Shown here: piece by piece, positions 38,481 through 48,012 of the stretch
Position numbering within the stretch: the stretch's first letter is position 1
Layout of the letters: each line of letters starts with the position of its first letter
Assembly: GCA_963724535.1 (NCBI GenBank)
Contig: CAVRVD010000001.1
Location: forward strand, 124,001-188,000
Direction of reading: 5' to 3'
Origin: JADJPO01 sp963724535
Lineage (GTDB): Bacteria; Actinomycetota; Actinomycetes; Actinomycetales; Kineosporiaceae
DNA length: 64,000 nucleotides
The notes under the pieces: model-generated
Told to the model about the DNA's origin: nothing
Seen by the model: only the letters and a program-made list of their open reading frames with translations
Database searches by the model: none
Program-made: the position numbers and the translations under genes

Positions 38481-39971
38481 CTATTGGCTCTCCCGTTTCA
38501 GGAGCAGCCCCGACTTCCACTGCTGGCCATTGCCGCTGGCATCGGTGACCCCGTACACGGGCAGCGGCTCGTAGATCATGTCGAGCTGGTTGTCGAGCTG
38601 CACCGACGACCCTGAGTAGATCTGGCCGGTCAGGGTGGACAGGTTCGCCTTGCGGATCACACATGGGCTGTAGAGCAGCATGTTGACCATCGATTCCAGC
38701 ACCACTCGGTTGGCGATCTCGATGCCGTCGGCAGTGCACGGCGACGAGGCGGCGCTGTACGGCTGCACCAGGTACAGCTTGCGGCTGCCGCCGTCCGTCG
38801 AGGTGATGTCGACGTTGCTGGTCAGGGAGGCACCGCCGTCGGCGAAGACCGCGACGTGACCGCCGAGCCTGACCGCGGCGTTGTTCTTGTCGATGATCAG
38901 CCGGCACGAGGTGCGCAGGATGGTCGGCACGGTCAGTGCCGCCCCGTTGTCGATCAGCCAACGACCCGGGCCGTTCACGCCACTGGCCACGGTACAGTCG
39001 TTGTTCGTCACCACCTGCGTGAAACCGCCGTCGTACCAGGCTTGTTCGGTGGCGGCGTTCCAGTCCAGCCTCGGGAACGGCTCGAACGGCGGGTCCGCAA
39101 CGCTGGCCCCGGGATAGCACTTGGTGGCAGTGCACTTGCTCCAGGTGATGCTGCCCGACGCCCGGACCGTGCCCGCGACGGTCGAGTTGTTGTTCAGGGC
39201 GGCCGATCCGGCGGAGACCCGTACGCTGCCGCCGACGCTGTCGCTCGGGTTGCCGGTGCTGAACCCGTCCTTGGCCCAGGCGTCCCCGGCGATGAAGCAG
39301 CTGTTGCTCATCGAGATCGACCCTCGGGAGCTGATCGAGCCGTAGAAGGACTGCCGGTTCCGGCAGGTGAACGAGCCGTTGGTGTGGATGTCGGCGTTGG
39401 CGCCCGCAGTCGAACCGCTCACCGTCGCCTGGTTGGAGACGTCCATGCTGCTGTAGGAGAAGATCGCCTTGTCCAGCTGCAGCCCGTACGACGGCGCGGA
39501 CAGCTGCACCATCGCCTCCATCACCCGGCGGGCCGGTCTGCCCCTGGCCAGGGTCTGCCCGGTGGCCACCGAGCGGACCAGCGCCCGGACCGGCACCCCG
39601 GTCGAGACCGGGCAGGCCATCGCCGTCCCGGCCCCGTCGTAGTAGGTCACGGAGGTGGCGATCTGGATGACGTCCGGGACCGCGGCGCTGTCGGTGACCG
39701 AGGCGGTGCACGGCAGGTTCGACGCCGCGCCGGTGGACCGGGTGATCCTGTTGATCATGGAGTCGACCTGGCCCTCGGCCGCCGCGATCGCGGCGCCGCG
39801 CTGACGCAGCTGACCGGTCTGGCCGACCTCGCTCAGGGTGTAGACCATGACCGTCGCGATGACGATCCCGCTCAGCACCATCGCCGTGACCGCGGCCAGC
39901 ATGGCGAACCCGTCGTCCCGGTTCGCCGCATCGCGCCGCCGCGCCGCAAGCACCCTGCGCCGCACGTTCAT
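38481..39971 (-). CDS. Type IV pilus-associated, PilX-like membrane-anchored protein
   Basis: 496 residues from ATG 39971, overlapping the upstream stop (ATGA). A basic N-terminus plus DDGFAMLAAVTAMVLSGIVI is a prepilin-like hydrophobic segment. It is followed by a long Ser/Thr/Asn-rich beta-strand domain with several Cys pairs (TASVTD region, CSKCTAT-type spacing, CRLIIDKNNAAVRLGG). Bacterial PilX-type proteins with such repetitive beta-helix regions are surface exposed. It is last in a three-gene pilin operon; secretion ATPases are not in the window. Confidence 0.75.
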   Translation of the reverse strand: MNVRRRVLAARRRDAANRDDGFAMLAAVTAMVLSGIVIATVMVYTLSEVGQTGQLRQRGAAIAAAEGQVDSMINRITRSTGAASNLPCTASVTDSAAVPDVIQIATSVTYYDGAGTAMACPVSTGVPVRALVRSVATGQTLARGRPARRVMEAMVQLSAPSYGLQLDKAIFSYSSMDVSNQATVSGSTAGANADIHTNGSFTCRNRQSFYGSISSRGSISMSNSCFIAGDAWAKDGFSTGNPSDSVGGSVRVSAGSAALNNNSTVAGTVRASGSITWSKCTATKCYPGASVADPPFEPFPRLDWNAATEQAWYDGGFTQVVTNNDCTVASGVNGPGRWLIDNGAALTVPTILRTSCRLIIDKNNAAVRLGGHVAVFADGGASLTSNVDITSTDGGSRKLYLVQPYSAASSPCTADGIEIANRVVLESMVNMLLYSPCVIRKANLSTLTGQIYSGSSVQLDNQLDMIYEPLPVYGVTDASGNGQQWKSGLLLKRESQ

Positions 39972-40651
39972 GCCGGCCCCGGCGAGCACAGCGAGCCATC
40001 GCCACCGTAGACCGTTCCCCTGCCGCTCAACGCGGTGCTGATCGTGGTCGTGCGCGAGGATCGGGACGCGTCCACCGAGATCAGCTTCACCTCGAGCAGG
40101 CGGTTGCTGTACGCGCTGGTCGGGGAGGACAGGGTGAACGGGGGCGAGCCGGCAACCGGTGGTGTCAGCCCGGCGGCCACCGTCCACCAGGTGCCGATGT
40201 CGGCGTCCACCGCCCAGGACGGCGAGAACGACCGCGTGCGCATCAGCGCGGTGCCGGGGACGGCGCCGTCGGCGATGATCTGCCACTGCACGCATCGCTT
40301 CACCCCGTCAACCTGGGTGTAGACCCGCATGCAGGAGCCGGCGTAGCTGCCATAGGCGACGCACTGCGGGGTGATGGCGGCCTCGGAGACCGGGTTGAAC
40401 AGCACGTCACCGCTGCGCACCTGCCGTTCCATCGAACCGAGCCCCTGGCGCACCGCGGAGAGGGAGTCGGTGTACGTACGCGCTTCGGTCACGCTTCGGG
40501 CGATGGTGATCGTCACCTGGGCCGACAGGGACAGCACGAAGGTGAGAATCACCATCGTCACCAGCAGTTCGACCAAGGTCATCCCTTCGTCGGAATGCGG
40601 GTCGCTCGCTGCTCTGCGTGGCCGGCTCGGCCACTGTTGACGGCTAGGCAC
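39968..40651 (-). CDS. Prepilin-type N-terminal cleavage/methylation protein (PilW/GspJ-like)
   Basis: 227 residues. A basic leader ends at the prepilin peptidase site G|MTLVELLVTMVILTFVLS, with Glu at +5 as required. The globular part has few conserved features (QWQIIADG, SNRLLEVKLISVD). It lies between two other pilin-like genes and overlaps both (8 bp upstream, 4 bp downstream), so the three are translationally coupled. Confidence 0.85.
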   Translation of the reverse strand: MPSRQQWPSRPRRAASDPHSDEGMTLVELLVTMVILTFVLSLSAQVTITIARSVTEARTYTDSLSAVRQGLGSMERQVRSGDVLFNPVSEAAITPQCVAYGSYAGSCMRVYTQVDGVKRCVQWQIIADGAVPGTALMRTRSFSPSWAVDADIGTWWTVAAGLTPPVAGSPPFTLSSPTSAYSNRLLEVKLISVDASRSSRTTTISTALSGRGTVYGGDGSLCSPGPA

Positions 40652-42425
40652 TGGGCGCTCCGGAGAAGGTTGCCGAGGTGAGCAGCGACCCGAGGTTGGC
40701 GTTCACCACGAAGTACGTGAGCTGTGTGCCTCCGGCCTGGACCACGTAGGCAACGCGTACCGTGATCGCGCTGCCCTTGACCGTGCGGGTGCATTGCGAG
40801 GTCTGGCACGGCAGGGTTCCTGTCGACGTCGAGGTCGTCGATCCCAGGGTCACGGTCGAGGTCATCGAGATGACGACGTCGCCCGAGCCCCCGTGGTAGA
40901 CGGCGCTGACCGCCGCCGGCGTGAGCGAGGACGGCAGGGACCCGGAGGACAGGTCCACCGGCGTGTACCCCGAGCCGTTCCAGTAGCTCAACGTGCCGGT
41001 CCGAGTGAACATCGTCGCGCGTTCGCCCACGCCGGCTTCGGCGCGGCTGCGCTCGGTGAGGCCGGTCACCCTGACCATGCCGGTGAAGCCGGACGGAACC
41101 GAGTCGTCCCCGTTGCCCCCGGGCAGCCGACCGATGACTGCGGTGCCGAGCGACCGTGCGGCGGCCGAATACGCGCAGCCATCGCCGCTGGCCGAGGGGC
41201 ACCCTGCGCTGGCAGGCGTCTTGACCCGCGCGACGGACACGGCGGATGACGTGGGCGCCGCGCTGAACCGTGCCAGGTCGAAGGCGTCCACAGAGCGGAT
41301 CGAGGCGGCGCCGCTCAGGTTGACGACTACCCTGGCGTCGCTTCCGGCGACCGACGCGCTTCCACCGGTGCAGGGCTGCCCGGTCGGCAGGGTGCCACCC
41401 AATGCGTCGGTGCACGTCGTGGCGGACGACGCGTGACCCCAGGCGGCCGCGGCGTCGGCGGACGAGGCGATGGCGGTCACCGTGCCCGCGCCCCCGGACA
41501 GGGCGACCACGGTGGGGGCAGGCTGCCCGGCTGTCGCCGAGGCGCCAGCGGGCAGGCCCGAGTTCGGATCCGTCGAGGTCGAGGCGACCGCGCCGACCTG
41601 CCCGTCGGAGACAGTGCCGGACGCCGACGTCGTGGCAGCCCCGGTGGTGGTGCCCCGTGAGATCGTCGTCGCCACCTGCTCGATGGCCATCGAGCCGGAA
41701 ACCCCGGCCAGGCCTACTGATACCGATGATCCGTCGAAGCCGGGGAGGGGTGCCCCCGGGCCATCACCGCTGCTGACGATCACCGAGCCACCGAGCACGC
41801 CTGCCTGTCCGGTGGTGTAGCCCTGACACGGTCCGGAGTACGGGTGCGTCTCCAGCGACAGACACCCGTTCGGCGAGTAAGCGGCCGAGCTCTGCAGGAT
41901 CGACATCGGGCGACCGGTGGACGGCGAGGTCCATGTCACCAGAACCCGCAGCGTGTACGGCGACGTGATCGTGGTTCGGGTCACGTAGGTGCTGACTGTG
42001 TAGGTGACCTGCTCTGAGACCAGGGTCGAGACGTGCGGGTACAGCGGCGGCGCGGACGGCGTGGTACCGCCCACGACCAGCGGCTCATCGATCCCCGAGG
42101 CAACCAGCTTGAGGCGCCTGACCCCTGAGACCGTGACCACGTTGGAGTCCCCGGCCAGATCGGCGGACACCAGGCCTGCGGTCAGGGTCGCGTACGGAAG
42201 AGCCCGGATCTGCTCCATGGCCCGGGCGGCCACGTTCGCCGCACCCTGGCGTTGCCGACTCACGGTGATGCTGTTGGCCGACTGGATCGCGATCGTGATC
42301 ATTGACGTCATCACGATCATGAGGATGCTCAACGCGGTCACGGACTCGATGAGCGTGAACCCCGCGTCGTCGCGGCGCCGCGAACACGGGAACACGCTGC
42401 GGCGCCGCGCGCGAGGGTCTCCCAT
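40644..42425 (-). CDS. Large prepilin-type protein
   Basis: 593 residues, far longer than a normal minor pilin. The N-terminal site is DAG|FTLIESVTALSILMIVMT (Glu +5). After the helix stalk (AANVAARAMEQIRALPYATL) comes a very Ser/Thr/Gly/Ala-rich region, with GATTSASGTVSDGQ and similar, resembling an adhesin or stalk. Several Cys are present (CQTSQCTRTV). It is first of the operon, with ATG 42425 and 232 bp of non-coding sequence upstream. Confidence 0.85.
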   Translation of the reverse strand: MGDPRARRRSVFPCSRRRDDAGFTLIESVTALSILMIVMTSMITIAIQSANSITVSRQRQGAANVAARAMEQIRALPYATLTAGLVSADLAGDSNVVTVSGVRRLKLVASGIDEPLVVGGTTPSAPPLYPHVSTLVSEQVTYTVSTYVTRTTITSPYTLRVLVTWTSPSTGRPMSILQSSAAYSPNGCLSLETHPYSGPCQGYTTGQAGVLGGSVIVSSGDGPGAPLPGFDGSSVSVGLAGVSGSMAIEQVATTISRGTTTGAATTSASGTVSDGQVGAVASTSTDPNSGLPAGASATAGQPAPTVVALSGGAGTVTAIASSADAAAAWGHASSATTCTDALGGTLPTGQPCTGGSASVAGSDARVVVNLSGAASIRSVDAFDLARFSAAPTSSAVSVARVKTPASAGCPSASGDGCAYSAAARSLGTAVIGRLPGGNGDDSVPSGFTGMVRVTGLTERSRAEAGVGERATMFTRTGTLSYWNGSGYTPVDLSSGSLPSSLTPAAVSAVYHGGSGDVVISMTSTVTLGSTTSTSTGTLPCQTSQCTRTVKGSAITVRVAYVVQAGGTQLTYFVVNANLGSLLTSATFSGAPSA

Positions 42426-42657
42426 GTCACATCCCCGGATCGCTGGTCCGCCCCTGAAGGCGGACCGTCGCCTGTTCTCGTGGGATCGACCTCGTCGCGC
42501 ATCGGCTTAAGTGCCGGCGCCGGTCATCCCCGACTGGCCCTGCCGCAGCGCCCTCCGGGGCCGGCCGGAGCAGTGCCGGGACGTGGCGGCCGCGTCGTGG
42601 GCCAGGCGTCGTGGTTCCGGGCGTGGTGGTTCCGGGCGGGTTCGACGCCGTGGCCAC
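42426..42657. other. Non-coding region between the pilin operon and an ABC ATPase
   Basis: I see no gene. It contains a 13-bp direct repeat GTGGTTCCGGGCG at 42611-42623 and 42626-42638. The pilin-operon promoter should lie here, but no clear -35/-10 pair is visible. Confidence 0.5.
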
Positions 42658-43884
42658 TCACCGCCGGCGCGCCTCCGGCACGTTCGGGTGCCACAGCGCC
42701 TGGCCTGTGTCGCCATCGAAGACGTGGGCCCGTGACACGTCGACGGCCAGCCGGACGGCGTCCCCCGGGCGCACCCTCGCCTGGGGCGGGAACAGGGCGC
42801 GCAGCGTCGCTCCGAACGGCATGGCCGCGAGGACCGACTCGTGCAGCGCCGTCAACGACGAGGACCGGACCTCGGCGCTGACCGCGATGTGCCGCCCGGA
42901 GTACTCCGTCATCGTGACTGTCGCGCCCAGCACCACTCGGTCCGGGTCCTCGGGTCGCGCACCGGCCTCGAGCACGTCCGACGCCCGCAGCCCGAGCACC
43001 ACGTCCGAACCGACGTGGCCCGCGAGCGGCTCGGGGACCGGCCCCCATAGCGGCAGGACCTGCCCGCCCACCTCGAACGCGCCGAAGTCTGCGCGGGAGA
43101 CCAGCCGAGCAGGCAGCAGCCCGATCGGCGGGTTGCCGAGGAAGGTCGCCACGAGGACGTTCGCCGGCCGGTCGTAGAGGTCCAACGGTCGGCCGAGCTG
43201 GACCAGGCGGCCCTCGTGGAGCAGAGCGACCCGGTCTGCGATCGCCATGGCCTCGGACTGGTCGTGGGTGACATACAGCGTGGGAACCCCGGCCGACCGG
43301 ACGACGTCCACGATCTGCCGCCGGGCCGCCGCCCGCTGCCCAGCGTCCAGATGTGCCAGCGGCTCGTCGAGCAGGAACACCTCCGGAGTCGACACCAGGG
43401 CGCGCCCGACGCCGACCATGCTGCGCTCACCCAACGACAGCTCGTCGGTCTTGCGGCGCAGCACGCCGCCCAGGCGGAGCCGGCGCGCCCGGTCGCTCAC
43501 CCGCTCACGGGTCTGGGCCTTGGGGACGCCGCGGGCGCGCAGCCCCCAGCCCATGTTCCCGGCCACGTCCAGGAAGGGGATCAGCTCCGTGGCCTCGAAG
43601 ACCATCGCAGCGCGTCGCTGGGGCGGTGGCAGCTGGGTCACCCGCCGTCCGCGGATCAACACTTCGCCCGAAGCGGGCGCCTCCAGACCGGCGACGCATC
43701 GGAGCAGCGTCGACTTGCCGCTGCCCGAGGGCCCGACGATGGCGCACAGCTCGCCGTCGTCGGCCAGCAGGGTCAGGTCGTGCAGGGCCGGCCTACCGCC
43801 GCGGGTGACGCTGACCCCGACCACCCCGGTGCCGCCCGCACCGGTCGCCGGCTCGGTGCGCGGCGCGCCCGGGTCCTCCGCCAT
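42658..43884 (-). CDS. MalK/UgpC-type ABC ATPase with non-canonical motifs
   Basis: 408 residues from ATG 43884. Walker A is VGPSGSGKSTLLRC, Walker B is VFLLDEPLAHLDA, and the H-loop is YVTHDQSEAMAIADR. A C-terminal TOBE/MalK-type domain (about 265-400) is present. The Q-loop, normally MVFQ, is MVFEATELIPF, and the signature LSGGQ is replaced by LSLGE. Such changes would alter catalysis or coupling. No permease or solute-binding gene is adjacent, so its partner is unknown. The frame is open 321 bp upstream without homology. Confidence 0.85.
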   Translation of the reverse strand: MAEDPGAPRTEPATGAGGTGVVGVSVTRGGRPALHDLTLLADDGELCAIVGPSGSGKSTLLRCVAGLEAPASGEVLIRGRRVTQLPPPQRRAAMVFEATELIPFLDVAGNMGWGLRARGVPKAQTRERVSDRARRLRLGGVLRRKTDELSLGERSMVGVGRALVSTPEVFLLDEPLAHLDAGQRAAARRQIVDVVRSAGVPTLYVTHDQSEAMAIADRVALLHEGRLVQLGRPLDLYDRPANVLVATFLGNPPIGLLPARLVSRADFGAFEVGGQVLPLWGPVPEPLAGHVGSDVVLGLRASDVLEAGARPEDPDRVVLGATVTMTEYSGRHIAVSAEVRSSSLTALHESVLAAMPFGATLRALFPPQARVRPGDAVRLAVDVSRAHVFDGDTGQALWHPNVPEARRR

Positions 43885-44087
43885 AGGGCATTGTCCCGCG
43901 AAGTCCACCGGGACCGCGACCTGCTGCGATGCACGGCCTCCCCCTATGCGGAGGAGACGCAACGCCCCCCATGAACCGTGGACGACGCCGCGCCGACCCG
44001 CGCGCGATAGTGCCCCCGTGATGGTGGACCGTCGGTCGTGTTCGAACCGCCCCGCAGCGCAACCAGCCGGCTCCACCGTCGACGGCT

Positions 44088-44459
44088 CTACTCCTGGGGC
44101 CAGCGACCGTCGGCCTGCGCAGCCTCGACCTGGGCCAGCCCGGCGGGCCGCATTCGGCCTTGTTCGAGCATCCGGAGGACCCGGACGACATTGCTCGCCG
44201 ACCACGGGCTGCGGCGTCGCCGCCGGGTGGACCGGACGGCGTAGTAGACCTCATCGACCCGGTGGGTCAGGCCGTCGATCCAACCGAAGCAGAGCAGGCA
44301 CTCAACGACCTCGTCGTAGGTCACGCTGGCGACGCCGGTGCCCTTCTTGGCGATCTTCACCCAGCAGCCGGGGCTCGTTGCGTGGTGCTCCTCCAGCCAG
44401 GCCTCCAGCTCGGCCGCCGTGACGAAGGCCAGCTCAGGCAGCTCGGGAGCGGGCGACAT
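44088..44459 (-). CDS. YdeI/OmpD-associated family protein, C-terminally short
   Basis: 123 residues from ATG 44459 (AGAGGA upstream); an ATG at 44540 is in frame but unsupported. Recognised from FVTAAELEAWLEEHH, GCWVKIAKKGTG, VVECLLCFGWIDGL and NVVRVLRMLEQGRMRPAGLA. Family members normally extend about 60-70 residues beyond the position where this one stops (ADGRWPQE), so the C-terminal half is lost, by nonsense or deletion. Function of the family is unknown. Confidence 0.7.
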   Translation of the reverse strand: MSPAPELPELAFVTAAELEAWLEEHHATSPGCWVKIAKKGTGVASVTYDEVVECLLCFGWIDGLTHRVDEVYYAVRSTRRRRRSPWSASNVVRVLRMLEQGRMRPAGLAQVEAAQADGRWPQE

Positions 44460-44600
44460 CCCGGCATCCTCTCGCGCTTCGTCACTCCCCTGCCAGCCGC
44501 CGCGGCAGGCCGGTCCTCGTCGAGTGCCGTGGGCGGCCACTCGCGCCCGGTCCGAGGCGAGGCGCTCGGACTGTCGGCCGCCACCGCCGAGACTCAGTGC

Positions 44601-46181
44601 TCAGTGCTCGGGGATCCCCCGCCGGCGGAAGCCCACGAAGGCGACGACCACGAGCAGCACGGCGATGAGGGACAGGACGACGAGCGCCGCAGGCTCGACC
44701 GCTCCCTGGGGCGGGCTGCCGACATGCGTCGTCGGGGCGAGGTCCAGGACCCACCCGGGCAGCTTGAGCCCCGGGCCCAGGAAGGCGATGAAGGTCACTA
44801 CGGCGTAGTACGCCCAGGCGAGGGCGAACAGCCGCGGGAACACGGCGAACAGCACGAGGGCGAGGCCGGCGAAGACCAGCACGGCCGGAAGGTAGGCCGC
44901 GCCCGCCTGCACGAGCCGACCGATCTGGCCGGAGTCGTCCATCGACCAGGCCGCCGTCAGCCCGAAGACCGCGGAGGCGACGAGGACGATGGCGACGAGC
45001 CCGCCGAGGATGACGACGCCGTGGGCCGCGAGCCACCGGACCCGGGAGATCGTCCCGGAGAGCCGGGTCTCCAGCCGGTTCTCGGTCTCCTCGCGTCGCA
45101 GGATCCCCGTCGTCTGGATGGCACAGCCGATGACGATGAGCGCGAGGTAGAGCTGGACCATCGCGACGAACCCGTCCTCGGGGTGGGCGCCGCTCGCCCC
45201 GATGGCCGCGGCCATCTCGGGGTTGCCGGTGATCGCGTCGATGACCTGCTGGGCGAGCGCGCCCATCATCACGGCCAGGACGAGTGCTCCGAGGAGCCAG
45301 CCGAGCAGCGACTGGCGGTGCACCCAGACGGCGAAGCCCACCGGGCGGCGCAGCCACGCCGAGGCGCGGGCCGGCCCTGATCCAGCGCGGATCATCGCGC
45401 TTCCGAGATCGCGGCGGCCGGCAAGGTGGACCGCCAGGGCGCCGAGGCCGACACCGACGACGAGGGGGATGATGAGGGCCCACCAACGCTGGTCACCCGT
45501 CGGTGCGGTCTTCTCCTGCCAGCCGAGCGGTGACAGCCACGTGAGCCAGGTACCCGTGACGTCGCCGACGCCGCGCAGGATGTACGCCACGAGGAGTACG
45601 GCGAACCCCCCGAAATAGAGCTCACGCGAATGGAGCGTGATCTGGGCCAGGAGGGCGGACAGCCCGGCGAAGACGAAGGCCAACCCTCCCAGCGAGGCGG
45701 CGTAGAGGATCGCCGACGAGGTCGGCACGTCCGTGGGAACGAGCGCGAGGGTGAAGGCGACGACGAGCGCGGCGACCGTCGCGCTCGCGACCAGGAGGGC
45801 CGCGGTGACGGGTGAGCGCCGGCCGATCCGTCCGGACAGGAGCAGCTCGAGGCGACCGGCCTCCTCCTCACGCCGCGTCGACCCGGCGATCAGCGAGATG
45901 CCGAGCAGCGGGAGGAGAAAGGCTGCCAGGAAGGCGAACTCGTCCTGGATCACCCCGCCGAGGCTGTCGATGCCCTCGATCCTGCCGTTGATGGCATATA
46001 GGGCTCCGCCCGCGACCGCGGAGGCATACGAGTTGATCTCCTCGGGGGTGTTGTAGAGCGACGCGATGGACGCCGCCGTGGCGGCCAGGGTGCCGGCCAA
46101 CGCGAGCACCCAGATGAGGATGCCCTTCCACCTGGTGCGCCACTGGATGCGTGTCATCGTCCCCAGACCGGCGGTGCTCAT
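44601..46181 (-). CDS. ABC-2 type exporter permease, about 12 membrane helices
   Basis: 526 residues, a fused double permease of the type often called exporter of polyketide antibiotics. Evenly spaced hydrophobic segments include ILIWVLALAGTLAATAASIA, LAAFLLPLLGISLIAGSTRR and SLLGWLLGALVLAVMMGALA. The pattern REEEAGRLELLLSGRIGR recurs as REETENRLETRLSGTISR, showing internal duplication. The ATG at 46181 overlaps the ATPase stop (ATGA). It forms a transporter with the ATPase upstream, under the TetR regulator at the head of the operon. Confidence 0.92.
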   Translation of the reverse strand: MSTAGLGTMTRIQWRTRWKGILIWVLALAGTLAATAASIASLYNTPEEINSYASAVAGGALYAINGRIEGIDSLGGVIQDEFAFLAAFLLPLLGISLIAGSTRREEEAGRLELLLSGRIGRRSPVTAALLVASATVAALVVAFTLALVPTDVPTSSAILYAASLGGLAFVFAGLSALLAQITLHSRELYFGGFAVLLVAYILRGVGDVTGTWLTWLSPLGWQEKTAPTGDQRWWALIIPLVVGVGLGALAVHLAGRRDLGSAMIRAGSGPARASAWLRRPVGFAVWVHRQSLLGWLLGALVLAVMMGALAQQVIDAITGNPEMAAAIGASGAHPEDGFVAMVQLYLALIVIGCAIQTTGILRREETENRLETRLSGTISRVRWLAAHGVVILGGLVAIVLVASAVFGLTAAWSMDDSGQIGRLVQAGAAYLPAVLVFAGLALVLFAVFPRLFALAWAYYAVVTFIAFLGPGLKLPGWVLDLAPTTHVGSPPQGAVEPAALVVLSLIAVLLVVVAFVGFRRRGIPEH

Positions 46182-47152
46182 CGTTCGTGCCGTCCGTGGC
46201 CTGTGGTCACGCCCTCAGCCCGCGCGGCAGCCGTCTCGCGTTCGGTGATGTCGTCGCCGTAGCTGCGCAGGAACAGCGCGTCGAGGCTGGGCGGCTTCAC
46301 CGTCAGGGTGTGGATGCGGGCTGCGTGCAGCCGCCCGATGGCCTCGTCGAGGTGGTCCGGGTCGATCGTGAAGCGGGAGTCGACGAGCCCGTTGAGCCGC
46401 TCGGCGGCGTGGTCGGCGACGCCCGGCGCATCGAGGAGGCCGGGCGGGTCGTCCTTGGTCACGGCGTGGACGGACGTGCGGGTGTGTCGACGCAGGTCCG
46501 CGAGCGCGCCGGTCTGCACCCGCTTCCCCCTGCGGATGATGCTCACCCGGTCGGCAAGGGCCTCGACCTCGCCGAGGATGTGGCTCGACAGCAGGACCGT
46601 GACACCGGCGTCCCGCCGCTCGCGGACGACCTCCTGGAAGGCCTGCTCCATGAGCGGGTCGAGTCCGCTCGTCGGCTCGTCAAGGACGAGGAGCTCGACG
46701 TCGGTCGACAGGCCGGCGACCAGAGCGACTTTCTGGCGGTTGCCCTTGGAGTAGTCGCGGCTGCGCTTGGTCGGGTCGAGGTCGAAGCGTTCCAGGAGCT
46801 CGGCCCGCCGCGACTCGTCGACCCCGCCGTGCGCGGCGGCGAGGATGTCCAGACACTGGCCGCCGGTGAGCCCCGGCCACAGCGCCACGTCACCGGGAAC
46901 ATAGACGAGCCGGTCGTGCAGGTGTGCGGCCTCGCGCCATGGGTCCTGCCCGAAGAGCTCGGCATGGCCCGAGTCCGCCTTCGCCAGACCGAGCAGAACT
47001 CGGATGGTCGTCGTCTTCCCCGCGCCGTTCGGCCCGAGGAACCCGTGCACCTCGCCGCGGCTGACCTCGAGGTCGAACCCGTCGAGGGCCCGGACCGGAC
47101 CGAAGGTCTTGACCAGACCATCGGTTCGGATCACTGGTGTGGACGTGCTCAT
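46178..47152 (-). CDS. ABC-2 exporter ATP-binding protein
   Basis: 324 residues from ATG 47152, which overlaps the TetR stop. Walker A is GFLGPNGAGKTTTIRVLLG, the signature is YSKGNRQKVALVAGL, Walker B is LLVLDEPTSGLDPLM, and the H-loop is SSHIL. A C-terminal domain of about 85 residues is typical of DrrA-like drug exporters. Gene order TetR-ATPase-permease on one strand, with two 4-bp overlaps, indicates a single regulated operon. The drug or lipid exported is unknown. Confidence 0.94.
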   Translation of the reverse strand: MSTSTPVIRTDGLVKTFGPVRALDGFDLEVSRGEVHGFLGPNGAGKTTTIRVLLGLAKADSGHAELFGQDPWREAAHLHDRLVYVPGDVALWPGLTGGQCLDILAAAHGGVDESRRAELLERFDLDPTKRSRDYSKGNRQKVALVAGLSTDVELLVLDEPTSGLDPLMEQAFQEVVRERRDAGVTVLLSSHILGEVEALADRVSIIRRGKRVQTGALADLRRHTRTSVHAVTKDDPPGLLDAPGVADHAAERLNGLVDSRFTIDPDHLDEAIGRLHAARIHTLTVKPPSLDALFLRSYGDDITERETAAARAEGVTTGHGRHER

Positions 47153-47793
47153 ACGTCCTCCTTCGTTTCCGTCGCCGGGGCGACGAAGGCTCCTTCGGTG
47201 TAGATGACGACGGCCTCGCGCACGAACCGGAACGCTCCCTCGGGCGAGAGGGGGTCCACGCCGATCGCGTCCCGCAGCAGCGGGCGCAGCAGCACCATGC
47301 CGAGGTCGTTGGACAACAGGAGGGCCGCTCGGACGACCGGGTCCTCGCTCGGGCGGGCAATCCCTGCGTCGGTGAGCCGGTCGAGGACGGCCCTGCTGGC
47401 GGCATACCACCGCCGGAACAGGTCGACCGCGACCGGGTCGCCGGCAAGCAACAGGCGACGCAGGTAGGCAGGCAGCGGCGAGTCGGGCGGGAAGGTCCTG
47501 GCGAATGCGGCGGCGAGGCCGCCCGACGCCGCCGCGGTCAGCGCCTCGCCGAGGCCCTCCGGTAGGGCCTCGAGCATCGCGTCGAAGACGCCGGCGACAT
47601 GGGTGTCGACTGCCTCGCGCAGGCCGGCCTTGCTGCCGAAGTGGTGCAGGACGAGGGCGGGCGACACCCCGGCGGACGCCGCGATCTGCCGCACGCTCAC
47701 CGCATCCGGGCCCAGATCGGCGAACAGACGCAGCGTCGCGTTGCGGATACTCGCCCGGGCGGTCAGATCACCCTCGTCCACTACTGAACTCAT
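47149..47793 (-). CDS. TetR/AcrR-family repressor of the ABC-2 exporter operon
   Basis: 214 residues from ATG 47793 (an in-frame TTG lies at 47802). The N-terminal helix-turn-helix is VSVRQIAASAGVSPALVLHH. The C-terminal domain is ligand-binding and dimerising, without a recognised ligand. Being the first gene of the exporter operon, it probably represses itself and the exporter until a substrate binds. Candidate operators overlap its start. Confidence 0.93.
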   Translation of the reverse strand: MSSVVDEGDLTARASIRNATLRLFADLGPDAVSVRQIAASAGVSPALVLHHFGSKAGLREAVDTHVAGVFDAMLEALPEGLGEALTAAASGGLAAAFARTFPPDSPLPAYLRRLLLAGDPVAVDLFRRWYAASRAVLDRLTDAGIARPSEDPVVRAALLLSNDLGMVLLRPLLRDAIGVDPLSPEGAFRFVREAVVIYTEGAFVAPATETKEDV

Positions 47794-47820
47794 GTTCAGC
47801 AAGCTAAACGCTTGTTCAGC
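47793..47820. promoter_or_regulatory. Candidate TetR operator at the start of the exporter operon
   Basis: CAAGC-TAAAC-GCTTG (47800-47814) is a perfect 5-bp inverted repeat. It is flanked by TGTTCAGC direct copies at about 47793-47800 and 47813-47820. The position at the regulator's own start codon suits autorepression. Confidence 0.55.
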
Positions 47821-48012
47821 GGGCTGTCAACCCCGGTGCCCGCGGTGCCCATCAGCGCACCGTCGGCCCGCGAGCGCGCGTCGTGGGATGCGCGGCCTCC
47901 CGCACGGAGGGGTCGGTCCGCTCGCAGCCCGCCTGCCCGCCGTTGCGTGAGTCCGACGGCGCGGCGATCCCGGACGGCGCCGACGGCCGCCGCGTGTGTG
48001 ACGCTGCTGCGT

